DNA of 44,659 nt from Amphritea atlantica (GCF_018860855.1 NZ_JAHKQE010000032.1:1-44659); one strand, 5' to 3'. Shown: positions 33,544 through 42,258, numbered from the stretch's first letter. Program-made: numbers and translations. The notes: generated by a model from the letters alone, not told the origin.

Positions 33544-34665
33544 TTATTTGCCGGTTTTAATGTTTGACCAAGTGCGGCTGCGAACACGGGCCGTTTTAGC
33601 AGGTAACGTTGCTGGCATATACAGCCGATCACGGGTGTTGGTATCTGGATAGATGGCTGGATCGGATGTGATATCCGGGTCAACGAGATCGGTTGACGCT
33701 AGATTCGGATTGGCATACCAAACGTAATTGGTAATGTCAGCGATGATATCGGGGCGCAGCAGGAAGTTAATAAACTTGTGTGCGTTTTCGGCGTGCTTGG
33801 CATCTGAGGGAATGAGTAACATATCAAACCAGATTTCAGTACCCTCTTTAGGAATACTGTAGGCAATTTCGTTGCCATTGCCGGCTTCTTCCGCGCGGGC
33901 TTGTGCTTGAAATATATCGCCTGAGTAACCGATCGCGACGCAGATATCTCCATTGGCTAGGTCATTCACGTATTGTGATGAGCTGAACTGACGCAGGTAG
34001 GGGCGTACGGCTTTGAGCGCTTTTGCCGCAGGGCTATCGTTTTTATGTACCGTTGTGCTGGTATCGAGTGACGATTGGCCTGTGTAGAGCAGGGCGAGTG
34101 GGTAGATTTCATCAGGAGAGTCTAAGAAAGTGACACCGCAATCGGCGAGCTTCTTCATGTTTTCAGGGTTGAAAACAAGATCCCAGCTATCAACCGGAGC
34201 GTCCACGCCTAACGCGGCTTGAACCTGTTTAACGTTATAGCCGATACCTGTGGTGCCCCACAGATAGGGAACGCCATACTGGTTACCCTGATCTTTGTTG
34301 TCGAGTAGCTTCATTAGGCTCGGATCAAGGTTACCCAGATTGCTGAGCTTGTCTTTCTGCAGTTTTTGAAAAATCCCCGCTTTAATCTGCTGCTCCATAA
34401 AGTGAGAACTAGGTACGACTAAGTCATACCCTGAGTGGCCGGCGAGCAGTTTAGCTTCAAGGGTTTCATTGCTGTCATAGACGTCATAAACAACTTTTAT
34501 ACCGGTTTCCGCTTCAAATTTTGCCAAGGTATCTTCAGCGATATAGTCTGACCAGTTGTAGAAGTTCAGCACTTCCTCTGCCTGCGCCAGTGGCACTGTG
34601 GCAGCCAAGCCCAGAGTGGATACCTGTAACGCTTTTCTGATCAGGTAAGGTACAGTCTTTGTCAT
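33544..34665 (-). CDS. Polyamine-binding periplasmic protein (PotF/SpuD family), second copy
   Basis: A 373-aa receptor with a signal peptide (cleavage after PLAQA). LNFYNWSDYIAEDTLAKFEAETGIKVVYDVYDSNETLEAKLLAG is strongly PotF-like, as are SSSQYVNDLANGDICVAIGYSGDIFQAQ and the end RTWSNIKTGK. No permease genes accompany it, so it probably feeds the importer encoded 5 kb away (orphan receptor) and widens its substrate range. It lies downstream of the second ligase gene on the same strand, and GAGG before the ATG supports the start. Confidence 0.92.
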   Translation of the reverse strand: MTKTVPYLIRKALQVSTLGLAATVPLAQAEEVLNFYNWSDYIAEDTLAKFEAETGIKVVYDVYDSNETLEAKLLAGHSGYDLVVPSSHFMEQQIKAGIFQKLQKDKLSNLGNLDPSLMKLLDNKDQGNQYGVPYLWGTTGIGYNVKQVQAALGVDAPVDSWDLVFNPENMKKLADCGVTFLDSPDEIYPLALLYTGQSSLDTSTTVHKNDSPAAKALKAVRPYLRQFSSSQYVNDLANGDICVAIGYSGDIFQAQARAEEAGNGNEIAYSIPKEGTEIWFDMLLIPSDAKHAENAHKFINFLLRPDIIADITNYVWYANPNLASTDLVDPDITSDPAIYPDTNTRDRLYMPATLPAKTARVRSRTWSNIKTGK

Positions 34666-34760
34666 TATTTTGTGCCTCGTGTCGGAGTTTCGGTTAAAGT
34701 AAGTCGCGTGTAGTCAGTCCCCCTAATCTGTCAATATACAGATTAGGGGTTTTACGGATG

Positions 34761-36107
34761 TTAAACCGTTAGCAGCAGATATTCCCGCTCCCATGAACTG
34801 ATAACCTCATGAAAGGTTTCAAATTCGGCTCGTTTAACCCCTAGGTAAGCTTTTACAAACTCTGAGCCCATAATTTCACATAATTCTGGGCTTTCTTCTA
34901 GTAGTGATAAGCCTTCACCCAGAGAGCGTGCAACTTCCACAACATCATCATCGTCAGCCCCAAGTGTGGTAACCGGCTTGGTGGCGTTGAGTTTTTGTTT
35001 CATTCCCAAGTAACCGCAGGCAAGACTGGCCGCGATAGCGAGGTATGGGTTGCAATCAGAACCGGGGAAGCGGTTTTCGATTCGGGTTGCTGCTAACGGA
35101 GCAATAGGCACTCGTAAGCCGGTCGTACGGTTATCGATGCCCCATTTGAAGTTGATCGGCGCCGCAATATCGGGGGCGAAACGACGATATGAGTTCACAT
35201 TCGGCGCATAGAAGGAGATCGCTTGTGGGGTGTATTTTTGCAGTCCTCCTAAATAGTGATAGAAGCGTTCAGAGAATTGATTCTCGGCATCGCCTGCAAA
35301 AATATTTTCACCGGTTTCAATATCGATCATGCTCTGGTGGATATGCATGGCGCTACCGGGTTCATGCTGCATCGGCTTAGCCATAAAGGTGGCATACATA
35401 TCGTGCTTCATCGCGGTTTCACGTAGTGTCCGCTTGAAGACAAAGACCTGATCGGCCAGATCGAGGGCGTCTCCGTGGAGAAAGTTAATCTCCATCTGGG
35501 CCGCGCCAGACTCATGGATCAGTGTGTCTACATCGAGGCCCTGAACTTCGCAGTAGTTATACAGGGTGTCGATTACTGGATTGAATTCATTGACCGCATC
35601 AATGCCGTAAGATTGGCGCGCAGTTTCGCGGCGTCCAGAGCGTCCAGTGGCGGGTTTGAGTTCATAATCGGGATCGGTGTTTTTCTGAATAAGATAAAAC
35701 TCGACCTCGGGAGCAATCACAGGGCGTAGACCTTCATCTTCATACAGTTTGAGTATGCGACGCAGAACGGAACGACTGGAAAGCGGGTGTAACTGACCAT
35801 CACTGGTGTAGCAATCGTTGATTACCTGAGCCGTGGGTTCATCGGTCCAAGGAACCAGTCGTAAGGTGTTGGAGTCTGGGACCAAGACCATATCCCGATC
35901 CGCAGGATCGACAATATCGTAGTGATTGTCAGCCCATTCGCCGGTGACGGTTTGTACCAGCAAGGTCTCAGGGATCTTACCTCCTTTCTCCGCCAGATAT
36001 TTTTTAGTGGGGTAAAATTTACCCCGGGCATTGCCAGTCATGTCTGGCAGGGTCGATTCGACCTCAGTTATCCCGTTCTCTTTGAGAAACCTTTCCACGG
36101 CTTCCAT
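34761..36107 (-). CDS. Glutamine-synthetase-family gamma-glutamylpolyamine ligase (second copy)
   Basis: A 448-aa GS-fold ligase, clearly diverged from the copy at 23720. Signatures are DMTGNARGKFYP, APEVEFYLI, ESGAAQMEINFLHGD, FMAKPMQHEPGSAMHIHQSM, NSYRRF, NRTTGLRVP and TRIENRFPGSDCNPYLAIAAS. The SAMHIHQS loop is like Pseudomonas SpuB/SpuI and PauA proteins. It probably forms gamma-glutamyl adducts of putrescine, cadaverine or another polyamine. It is followed by a PotF-like receptor gene and is divergent from puuB, so it forms a second catabolic unit. TAGGTG before the ATG supports the start. Confidence 0.87.
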   Translation of the reverse strand: MEAVERFLKENGITEVESTLPDMTGNARGKFYPTKKYLAEKGGKIPETLLVQTVTGEWADNHYDIVDPADRDMVLVPDSNTLRLVPWTDEPTAQVINDCYTSDGQLHPLSSRSVLRRILKLYEDEGLRPVIAPEVEFYLIQKNTDPDYELKPATGRSGRRETARQSYGIDAVNEFNPVIDTLYNYCEVQGLDVDTLIHESGAAQMEINFLHGDALDLADQVFVFKRTLRETAMKHDMYATFMAKPMQHEPGSAMHIHQSMIDIETGENIFAGDAENQFSERFYHYLGGLQKYTPQAISFYAPNVNSYRRFAPDIAAPINFKWGIDNRTTGLRVPIAPLAATRIENRFPGSDCNPYLAIAASLACGYLGMKQKLNATKPVTTLGADDDDVVEVARSLGEGLSLLEESPELCEIMGSEFVKAYLGVKRAEFETFHEVISSWEREYLLLTV

Positions 36108-36468
36108 AAATCACCTACTTTGTCGTGTTAGTCTGATGGTTGCTATTTACTATAGCGGTAATACTTCTTTGCTGAGCTTAGTTGAAAACTCGGCGAAACG
36201 TGTCGTGATGTCATCGCTGCGTGTTATGCAGGGTATCAATCTTTTGTGCCTCAATCAGTCATGCTTGAGGCACATATATTACTCTTTACTCGAATCATTA
36301 TTCGGGTTTTAGGTTATTCTATGACTTTTACAAAATCAACATTAATTTAATTTTAAATGCCGTTTTATGGGCTTGCTGTAAGATTAAATTAGAATTATTA
36401 TTCGGTTTATTGTTTTGGTGTATGCCTTTTTTAGTTTGTTTGATATGTGTTTTATGGAAGCCCGACCT
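36108..36468. promoter_or_regulatory. Divergent regulatory region between ligase 2 and puuB
   Basis: A 361-bp gene-free stretch. It holds a perfect 10-bp inverted repeat TGTGCCTCAA/TTGAGGCACA with a 10-base spacer (36245-36274) and a direct repeat ATTATTCGG at 36297 and again exactly 100 bp later at 36397. The region is AT-rich toward puuB. No core TGTGATCACA palindrome is present, so a regulator other than the GntR protein probably acts here. Confidence 0.5.
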
Positions 36469-37752
36469 ATGAATGATAATAACTACCGGCCGTCTTATTA
36501 TGTTGCTTCAGCCAATGTTAGCCCTGACTATTCCGCGTTAAGAGGAGAAGAGGAGGCTGATGTTTGCATTATTGGGGCAGGATATACGGGCTTGTCGGCG
36601 GCTTTGCATCTGGCTGAAAAAGGTTATTCAGTGACGTTGCTCGAAGGCGAAACCGTTGGTTGGGGAGCTTCGGGTCGCAACGGTGGCCAGGTCTGTCAGG
36701 GGCATAATATGGGGCATGCGGAGCTGACTAAAAAAATGGGACGGGCAGCCGCCGATGCGCTGTGGCAGAGCTCATTAGCATCGGTCGAACTGGTTAAAAC
36801 ACTGATTGCAGAACATCAGATCAACTGTGATTTGAAGCAGGGGGTTATGCATGTGGCGGCGAAGCCTAAGCATGTCGGCGAGATACGCGAGAGCGTGGCC
36901 TATAAACAGAAGGTGTTGGGCTACGATAAGATTCGTTTTGTCGATGATGATGAGATGCAAGCGATGCTTGGCACTGAACGCTACTATGGCGGTGAATATT
37001 GGCAAGATGCGGTTCATCTACATCCGTTGAACTATGCCTTAGGGCTTGCAGCGGCGGCCACTAAAGCGGGCGTCGTGATTCATGAGCATAGCCGGGTAAC
37101 AGGCTATGCCGCCGGTCAGCAAGCGGAGGTTCGCACCGATAACGGGGTTGTTAAAGCAAAGTATATTCTGCTGGCGTGTAATGGTTATTTGGATAAGTTA
37201 GAGCCGCGCATTGCCGCTAAAATCATGCCGATCAATAACTTTATCATTGCGACAGAGCCGCTCAGTGATGAGCTGTGTCAGCGTATTAACCGAGATGATG
37301 TCGCGGTGGCCGATTCACGCTTTGTGATTAACTACTTCAAATTATCCGGCGATAACCGACTACTCTGGGGCGGCGGTGAAAACTACAGTCGTCACTTTCC
37401 TAAAGATATTCCAAATTTTGTCCGTCCTTATATGCTGCAGTTCTATCCTGAATTAGCAGACGTAAAGATTGATTATGGGTGGGGAGGTACGTTGGCGATT
37501 ACCCTCAATCGCATGCCACACTTTGATCGGATCGAAGATAATCTGTTTGTGGCCCAGGGGTATTCCGGCCATGGGGTGGCACTGGCAACATTGGGGGGCA
37601 AGTTGATGGCCGAGGCGATCAGTGGCTCAGTAGAAAAATTTGATCTGTTTACGCAAGTGCCGACGCCATCCTTTCCCGGTGGCACCCTGTTGCGTTGGCC
37701 CGGACTGGTTGCGGGAATGCTGTATTATTCAATGCGTGACCGTTTTTTCTAG
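36469..37752 (+). CDS. puuB: Gamma-glutamylputrescine oxidase (PuuB/PauB-type FAD oxidoreductase)
   Basis: A 427-aa DAO-family flavoprotein. It starts like PuuB (SYYVASANVSPDYSAL), then has the FAD motif GAGYTG (36-41), WGASGRNGGQV, HPLNYALGLA, DNRLLWGGGENYS, RMPHFDRI and QGYSGHGVALATLGGKLMAEAI. PuuB oxidises gamma-glutamylputrescine to the aldehyde, releasing ammonia and hydrogen peroxide. ATG 36469 is chosen by homology and GGAAG eight bases upstream; other in-frame starts extend up to 36415. It is divergent from a ligase gene and followed by a TetR regulator. Confidence 0.9.
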   Translation: MNDNNYRPSYYVASANVSPDYSALRGEEEADVCIIGAGYTGLSAALHLAEKGYSVTLLEGETVGWGASGRNGGQVCQGHNMGHAELTKKMGRAAADALWQSSLASVELVKTLIAEHQINCDLKQGVMHVAAKPKHVGEIRESVAYKQKVLGYDKIRFVDDDEMQAMLGTERYYGGEYWQDAVHLHPLNYALGLAAAATKAGVVIHEHSRVTGYAAGQQAEVRTDNGVVKAKYILLACNGYLDKLEPRIAAKIMPINNFIIATEPLSDELCQRINRDDVAVADSRFVINYFKLSGDNRLLWGGGENYSRHFPKDIPNFVRPYMLQFYPELADVKIDYGWGGTLAITLNRMPHFDRIEDNLFVAQGYSGHGVALATLGGKLMAEAISGSVEKFDLFTQVPTPSFPGGTLLRWPGLVAGMLYYSMRDRFF

Positions 37753-37794
37753 ATGTTTAGCGGTTATCTTTACCGCGGCACAGCAAACGATGTT

Positions 37795-37823
37795 TTCAGA
37801 ACCCCGATAATTCAGTCTATAAT
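37795..37823 (+). promoter_or_regulatory. Sigma-70-type promoter for the TetR gene
   Basis: -35 TTCAGA (37795-37800), 17-bp spacer, perfect -10 TATAAT (37818-37823). Transcription would begin about 25 bases before the TTG start. Confidence 0.6.
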
Positions 37824-37853
37824 GCCGCCCTTCAGTTCGTTGAATCAGTAGTA

Positions 37854-38516
37854 TTGGGCACAAAATTGACAGATAAACGTCGAATAAAAACAGCACAAGA
37901 TCTAGCCCCGCGAAATGCGCCGGTACAGGGGCGCTCTAAAATGCGCTCTAAGCAGATCATCGATGTGACCGGTGAGCTGCTGGAACGGGTCGGGCTAGAT
38001 GATCTGAATACCATTTTGATCGCTAAAGAGGTCGGCATTTCTGTCGGCTCTCTCTATCATTACTTCCCCAATAAACATGCGATTCTCTATGCGATGGGCT
38101 CACGCTGGCTCGAAACAGTCGAAGCGGCACTGGATGAGATCGACCGTTGGCCGGTTGAAACTTTGCCGATGGCGACTTTGGTCGAGCGGATGCTGGCGCT
38201 AAAGCTAAAAACCTATAAGCAGCAAAAGGCGATTTTAACGCTGGTGCAGGCGATGTTTTCTGTTCCCGAATTGCGGGAGTTAGATGAACAGCACGATGAG
38301 TTGGAAATCACACGGATGGCGGCGGTGTTTAAACGGATGGGTATCAATCGTCATTTGAAAGAGCGGCAACGGTTAGGACGTCTCTATCTTGAGGTCACTC
38401 ACAGTGTCATGCTAGTGGTTGTGAACCAAAAGGGTGAACGGGCTAAGCGTACCCTGGCCGATCTAAATATGATTATTTGTAACTTGTTAAGGCAATACTC
38501 TGAAGCCGACGGTTAA
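37854..38516 (+). CDS. TetR-family regulator downstream of puuB
   Basis: About 220 aa. The TetR HTH is at about residues 35-80 (LLERVGLDDLNTILIAKEVGISVGSLYHYFPNKHAILYAM), preceded by the basic PVQGRSKMRSKQIID segment usual in this group; the rest is a helical ligand domain. The start is uncertain: TTG 37854 (or TTG 37866) keeps the conserved basic segment, while the first ATG at about 37941 would remove it. No strong ribosome binding site is visible. By position it may regulate puuB; the ligand is unknown. Confidence 0.8.
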   Translation: MGTKLTDKRRIKTAQDLAPRNAPVQGRSKMRSKQIIDVTGELLERVGLDDLNTILIAKEVGISVGSLYHYFPNKHAILYAMGSRWLETVEAALDEIDRWPVETLPMATLVERMLALKLKTYKQQKAILTLVQAMFSVPELRELDEQHDELEITRMAAVFKRMGINRHLKERQRLGRLYLEVTHSVMLVVVNQKGERAKRTLADLNMIICNLLRQYSEADG

Positions 38517-38688
38517 GATCAGCATCGCAATTTCATTGCGGTTGTTTACGGTGGCTTAAACTGAATGTTGTGATGTGAGTCTTGTTATGCGCGAATCTTT
38601 CAGCGGCGAAAAGTGTGCTGCGGGACTAAACTGAAATTACCGACATCGTTGTTATGACGGCAACGACTTGGATTTTCGGGAGTCTCTT

Positions 38689-38997
38689 ATGTCACAGTAT
38701 ATGATCACCTATATCGGCGGCGATAAGCCGTCTACCGTTGAGGAAGGGCAGCAACATTATGCGCGTTATAAAGAGTGGCTGCTCTCTCTTGGCCCTTGCG
38801 TTGTGAACCCCGCAACACCGTTTAAAATTACCCAAACAGTACATCCCGATGGCCGTGTTAGTGTTGGCAGTGCGTCATTAATGTCCGGCTATACGGTCAT
38901 TGAGATGGATTCCATGGCACTCGCACTGGCGGCGGTAAAGGACTGTCCCTTTCTGGATATCAACGGCACATTGGAAGTGTCTGAGCTGATCAACTAG
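38689..38997 (+). CDS. YCII-domain small protein
   Basis: About 102 aa, related to the YCII/DGPF family. Supporting features are a short beta-start (MSQYMITYIGGDKP), a helix with QHYARYKEWLLSLGP, then GYTVIEMDSMALALAAVKDCPFLDINGTLEVSEL, a typical YCII C-terminal half. Function in the family is poorly known; some members are dehydrochlorinase-like or associated with sigma factors. ATG 38689 has GGGAG six bases upstream. Confidence 0.72.
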   Translation: MSQYMITYIGGDKPSTVEEGQQHYARYKEWLLSLGPCVVNPATPFKITQTVHPDGRVSVGSASLMSGYTVIEMDSMALALAAVKDCPFLDINGTLEVSELIN

Positions 38998-39578
38998 CCT
39001 TATCGATACACCTGATTATTCGATCGCTAATGTCTTGGGCAGACAGGTCGCGCCTATTTTAAGCCGCTAAAAATAGGCCATGATCGCGTGCAATATTAGC
39101 AGTGCGCTGAATATTAAGAGTCCGAATGCGTTAACGCATTCGTTATTGAGTGTTAATACCTCGCCAAGAAGCTTATATCGCCGATAATTAGGCTTTAATC
39201 TCGTATTTTAGCGTCCATTTATTGTGTTTTATCAATAGATCAAAAGCTTAATATCTACACTTCAAGCGTGAATTTTGGCCTCCATCTCGTTAGCGGTATC
39301 CACCGCGACACGTGCTTTGTTCGCTTTTTTAAACGTCATCACCGGTTATTCGTTGTCGGATTTCAATGCAGAATTATGGTTGCTGTCAATCAGTAAGGCG
39401 CTCTTTTCATGATCCTTTAACGACGGCTTATTGTTAATCTGCTTAGCGACTATTCAGTTGTGATTTGAACTCAATCAGCAGCGCAGAATGACTCTCTCAA
39501 CCCCTTGATCACTCCATGTTTAAGCGTCCTTTAGAGAAAGGTAAACCATCAAGAGGGTTAACCTAAGGTTAAAAAATA
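38998..39578. other. Gene-poor stretch with palindrome and possible coding remnants
   Basis: No intact gene. The 20-bp perfect palindrome CGAATGCGTTAACGCATTCG lies at 39123-39142. On the minus strand, two short coding-like fragments lie at 39262-39453 (listed separately). Confidence 0.5.
39262..39453 (-). pseudogene. Possible gene remnant (two short coding-like fragments)
   Basis: Minus-strand reading gives one fragment ending SALLIDSNHNSALKSDNE (39453-39346, no good start) and then a 25-residue ORF beginning MTFKKANKARVAVDTANEM (39339-39262). Composition looks like coding sequence, but no family is recognised. It may be chance. Confidence 0.2.
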
Positions 39579-39618
39579 TTGACAATTATGTGAACACATA
39601 CATACTGGGATGTATGTA
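39579..39618 (+). promoter_or_regulatory. Promoter with AcrR-like operator before the TetR gene
   Basis: A perfect -35 TTGACA at 39579-39584 is followed by a 24-bp element at 39595-39618. That element has arms ACATACAT and ATGTATGT separated by ACTGGG. Arm sequence and total length equal those of the E. coli AcrR operator except in the central six bases and one end base. It overlaps the -10 region, fitting autorepression by the adjacent TetR protein. Confidence 0.72.
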
Positions 39619-39657
39619 AAATAAAAATAAATTGATAATTGTTATCTAGGAGTGGAC

Positions 39658-40332
39658 ATGAAAGTCGCTACACCGACACCACGAACACAGGCCCAACGAA
39701 GTGCTGAAACACGCACTTTATTGCTAGAGGCAACCATCGATACGCTTATCGATGTCGGCTATGCCGGTGCCAGTTCGGCTGAAATTGTCATGCGTGCTGG
39801 CGTCACACGGGGTGCCCAAGTACATCATTTCCATAGTAAAGTTGGTTTGATCACCGCCGCGACTCAATACCTGTTTTCGAGCTTCATTGATGAAGTGCAG
39901 GAGTTGGCGGTTGAAGTACGTAATTCCGGAGGAGATCTGGAATCCTTCTTACACGGTTCGTTGGAAAAGTTTTTCCATGGACGTTTCTTTTTCGCTTCGC
40001 TAGAACTCATCACCGCTGCGCGTACAGATCCAAACCTGAAAGAGAGGTTGATACCACTCATTAAAGAGTTCCATGATCAACTCGATGAGCTCTGGCTACG
40101 CTTTTTCCAAGCAACGGAAGAATCTCCCGCCCGTGTAGAGATTCTTTTGAATATGACGCTTTGCCTTTTACGCGGTATGGCTGTGCAAACCGTATTGCGT
40201 GACGATCCAGACTACTATGTAGAAATTCTCGAGGCTTGGAAGACGATACTCTCATCATTCCTGATAAAGCGTGAAGAAACGCTTAAGGTTGACGGTCAGG
40301 AAGATCAACAGACCGGCAACGAGAAGGGGTGA
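39658..40332 (+). CDS. TetR/AcrR-family regulator of the second TRAP operon
   Basis: A 224-aa TetR-family repressor. The HTH is at about residues 10-60 (RSAETRTLLLEATIDTLIDVGYAGASSAEIVMRAGVTRGAQVHHFHSKVGLI); VHHFHSK replaces the common YYHFKSK. The helical C-terminal ligand domain follows. ATG 39658 has AGGAG five bases upstream; GTG 39652 overlaps that site. It lies directly downstream of an AcrR-like operator and 327 bp before dctP of the second TRAP transporter, its likely target. Confidence 0.87.
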   Translation: MKVATPTPRTQAQRSAETRTLLLEATIDTLIDVGYAGASSAEIVMRAGVTRGAQVHHFHSKVGLITAATQYLFSSFIDEVQELAVEVRNSGGDLESFLHGSLEKFFHGRFFFASLELITAARTDPNLKERLIPLIKEFHDQLDELWLRFFQATEESPARVEILLNMTLCLLRGMAVQTVLRDDPDYYVEILEAWKTILSSFLIKREETLKVDGQEDQQTGNEKG

Positions 40333-40659
40333 AGTCATGACGGAGCCGGGGCGATATAAACAGGGCAGTATGTTTCAGGTCTCGGTATCGCCAGCCACTC
40401 TTCGAATCTGTTTTACTCGATGTGATAGCACGCTGTTTCATCGACAACCTCCGCGCTGTCCTCATGATAGCGCTCAATCTCAAGCTTTAACTTCTCTCTC
40501 CGCGGTCTTAAATCTCAAGGCTGCAACAATTCTGATAAGTATTTTTCACCTATTAATACTGATGTTATCTGTCAATTTTTTTCAGGGGAATGTTCCACAA
40601 TTTCAAAACGTTTTTTGTATGACCAAATAGTAATAATCCTAAATAAGTTGGAGACTAAA
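40333..40659. other. 327-bp leader region of the second TRAP operon
   Basis: No supported gene. It has a short palindrome GGAATGTTCC at 40587-40596 and an AT-rich segment that may hold the promoter. I find no second copy of the AcrR-like operator. Confidence 0.45.
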
Positions 40660-41652
40660 ATGAAAAAGAAAATTGGCCTTACACTTGCCGGCGCTTTACT
40701 CACAATGGGAATCAGTAGCGCAAACGCAGACGTTAAATGGGACATGTCTAACGAATATAGCAACACCTCAATACATGGTGAAGGTGATAGCTATTTTGTG
40801 AAGCGCTTGAGTGAAAAAACCGATGGTAAATTCGCCATTACGGTTCACTTTGGCGGCGCACTCGGTTTTAAATCCAAAGATCACCTTGATGCTGTAGGCG
40901 ATGGTGCTGTTCAAATAGCCGATACACTTGCTGCACCTTTAGGTGGTATTGATCCTCTTTTCCAGTTAACGGCTTTGCCTTTCTTGGCTAAGACACCGGA
41001 AGAAGCAAAAATACTTTATGAGGTAGCTAAACCTTACTACGACGAAGTATTTGAGCAAAATAACCAGAAACTTCTTTATGCTTCACCGTGGACACCTAGC
41101 GGTATATGGGCGAATAAGCCTGTTGCTAGCATTGCAGAATTAGCCAATTTAAAAATTCGGACTTATGACGCTAACGGTACCGTTGCATTGCGAGCAGCAG
41201 GGGCCGCACCGATCCAGTTAAGCTGGGGCGATGTTGTTCCGCAGCTATCAACCGGCGGAATTGCTGCAGTACTGACGTCAGCGGATGCGGGTGCGAGTGG
41301 TAAATTCTGGGAACACCTGAGCTATTTCACCGAAGTGAACTACGCCGTGCCTTTGAACATGGTACATGTCAATCTCGATGCTTATAACGCCCTGTCTCCA
41401 GAGATGCGTCAACAGCTACTGGATGCGGCTAAAGATGCAAGTGAGCATAACTGGAACGCCTTGGTAGAACGTCGCGCTAATAACTATAAGAAGTTAGAGG
41501 CTAACGGTGTCAATATCGTAACAGATGCTCCGGCGGCTTATTTAGAGGCGCTGTCTAAAGCAGGTCAAACAGCGATTGATCAGTGGCTTGAGAAAGCCGG
41601 CCCGAAGGGCGCAAAAATCATTGCTGATTACCGTCAACGTCTCGGTATGTAA
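40660..41652 (+). CDS. TRAP transporter solute-binding protein (DctP family), second system
   Basis: A 330-aa periplasmic receptor with a signal peptide (cleavage after SSANA, before DVKWD). DctP features are VKRLSEKTDGKFAITVHFGGALG, GAVQIADTLAAPLGG, and LANLKIRTYDANGTVALRAAGAAPIQLSWGDVVPQLSTGGIAAVLTSA, where the arginine in KIRTYD is the usual carboxylate contact. It is not closely similar to the receptor at 13245, so the substrate differs and is unknown. ATG 40660 has GGAG six bases upstream. Confidence 0.88.
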   Translation: MKKKIGLTLAGALLTMGISSANADVKWDMSNEYSNTSIHGEGDSYFVKRLSEKTDGKFAITVHFGGALGFKSKDHLDAVGDGAVQIADTLAAPLGGIDPLFQLTALPFLAKTPEEAKILYEVAKPYYDEVFEQNNQKLLYASPWTPSGIWANKPVASIAELANLKIRTYDANGTVALRAAGAAPIQLSWGDVVPQLSTGGIAAVLTSADAGASGKFWEHLSYFTEVNYAVPLNMVHVNLDAYNALSPEMRQQLLDAAKDASEHNWNALVERRANNYKKLEANGVNIVTDAPAAYLEALSKAGQTAIDQWLEKAGPKGAKIIADYRQRLGM

Positions 41653-41664
41653 ACGGCCGTACTT

Positions 41665-41699
41665 CGCCCCGTCGTGTTTATGATGACGGGGCGATTTTT
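41665..41699 (+). terminator. GC-rich hairpin between dctP and dctQ (attenuator-like)
   Basis: Perfect 9-bp stem CGCCCCGTC/GACGGGGCG followed by ATTTTTA. It lies inside the operon, so partial termination giving more receptor than membrane subunits is the likely effect. Confidence 0.75.
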
Positions 41700-41720
41700 A
41701 TATCTCTGCGAGGACGTTTT

Positions 41721-42221
41721 ATGAATACCTTTCAAAGTCTCGTTTACCGGTTATCCCGCTTAGCTGCACAACTGTCAGCGGTGCTGCTGGTCTATATGGT
41801 GCTACATATCCTATTGGAGATCGTACTCCGCAGTTTTTTTGCCACATCGACCTTTATGTTGGATGAAATGGTGGGTTACGGCGTTGCCGCGATGACGTTC
41901 CTCACGCTAGGTTATGCCGCGCATGATGATGCGCTTATTCGGGTGGATGTCGTGGCTTCCAAACTGAAAGGCCGTGTGAAGTGCGGATTTGAAGTTTTAT
42001 GCCTCTCAATGACACTGGCAATGAGCTGCTTTATCACTTGGTATATGTGGATTGGGGTTAAGCGTAACTGGGATCGTGGGGCTGTTAGTGAAAGTATTGC
42101 TGAGGTTCCGTTATGGATTCCCGAAGGGCTAGTATTGCTGGGCATTTTTCTATTTTCAATCCAACTATTCGCACTGTTAGTTAAACGACTTACTCCTGTC
42201 AATCATGTAGCTAGCGAATGA
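41721..42221 (+). CDS. TRAP transporter small membrane subunit (DctQ), second system
   Basis: A 166-aa protein with four membrane segments and the DctQ signature GYGVAAMTFLTLGYAAHDDALIRVDVVASKL, followed by ISTW-like segments and VPLWIPEGLVLLGIFLFSIQL. GAGG lies about 9 bases before the ATG. It is the partner of the DctM protein encoded next. Confidence 0.88.
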   Translation: MNTFQSLVYRLSRLAAQLSAVLLVYMVLHILLEIVLRSFFATSTFMLDEMVGYGVAAMTFLTLGYAAHDDALIRVDVVASKLKGRVKCGFEVLCLSMTLAMSCFITWYMWIGVKRNWDRGAVSESIAEVPLWIPEGLVLLGIFLFSIQLFALLVKRLTPVNHVASE

Positions 42222-42258
42222 ACCAACCTTTGCCATTAATCATAAGGAAGTACCTTTT

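Noticed and set aside
40271-40630. 119-codon plus-strand ORF overlapping the end of the TetR gene
   Set aside because: It overlaps the TetR gene in another frame, has no ribosome binding site and its composition is not protein-like; it is probably a chance ORF in the leader.
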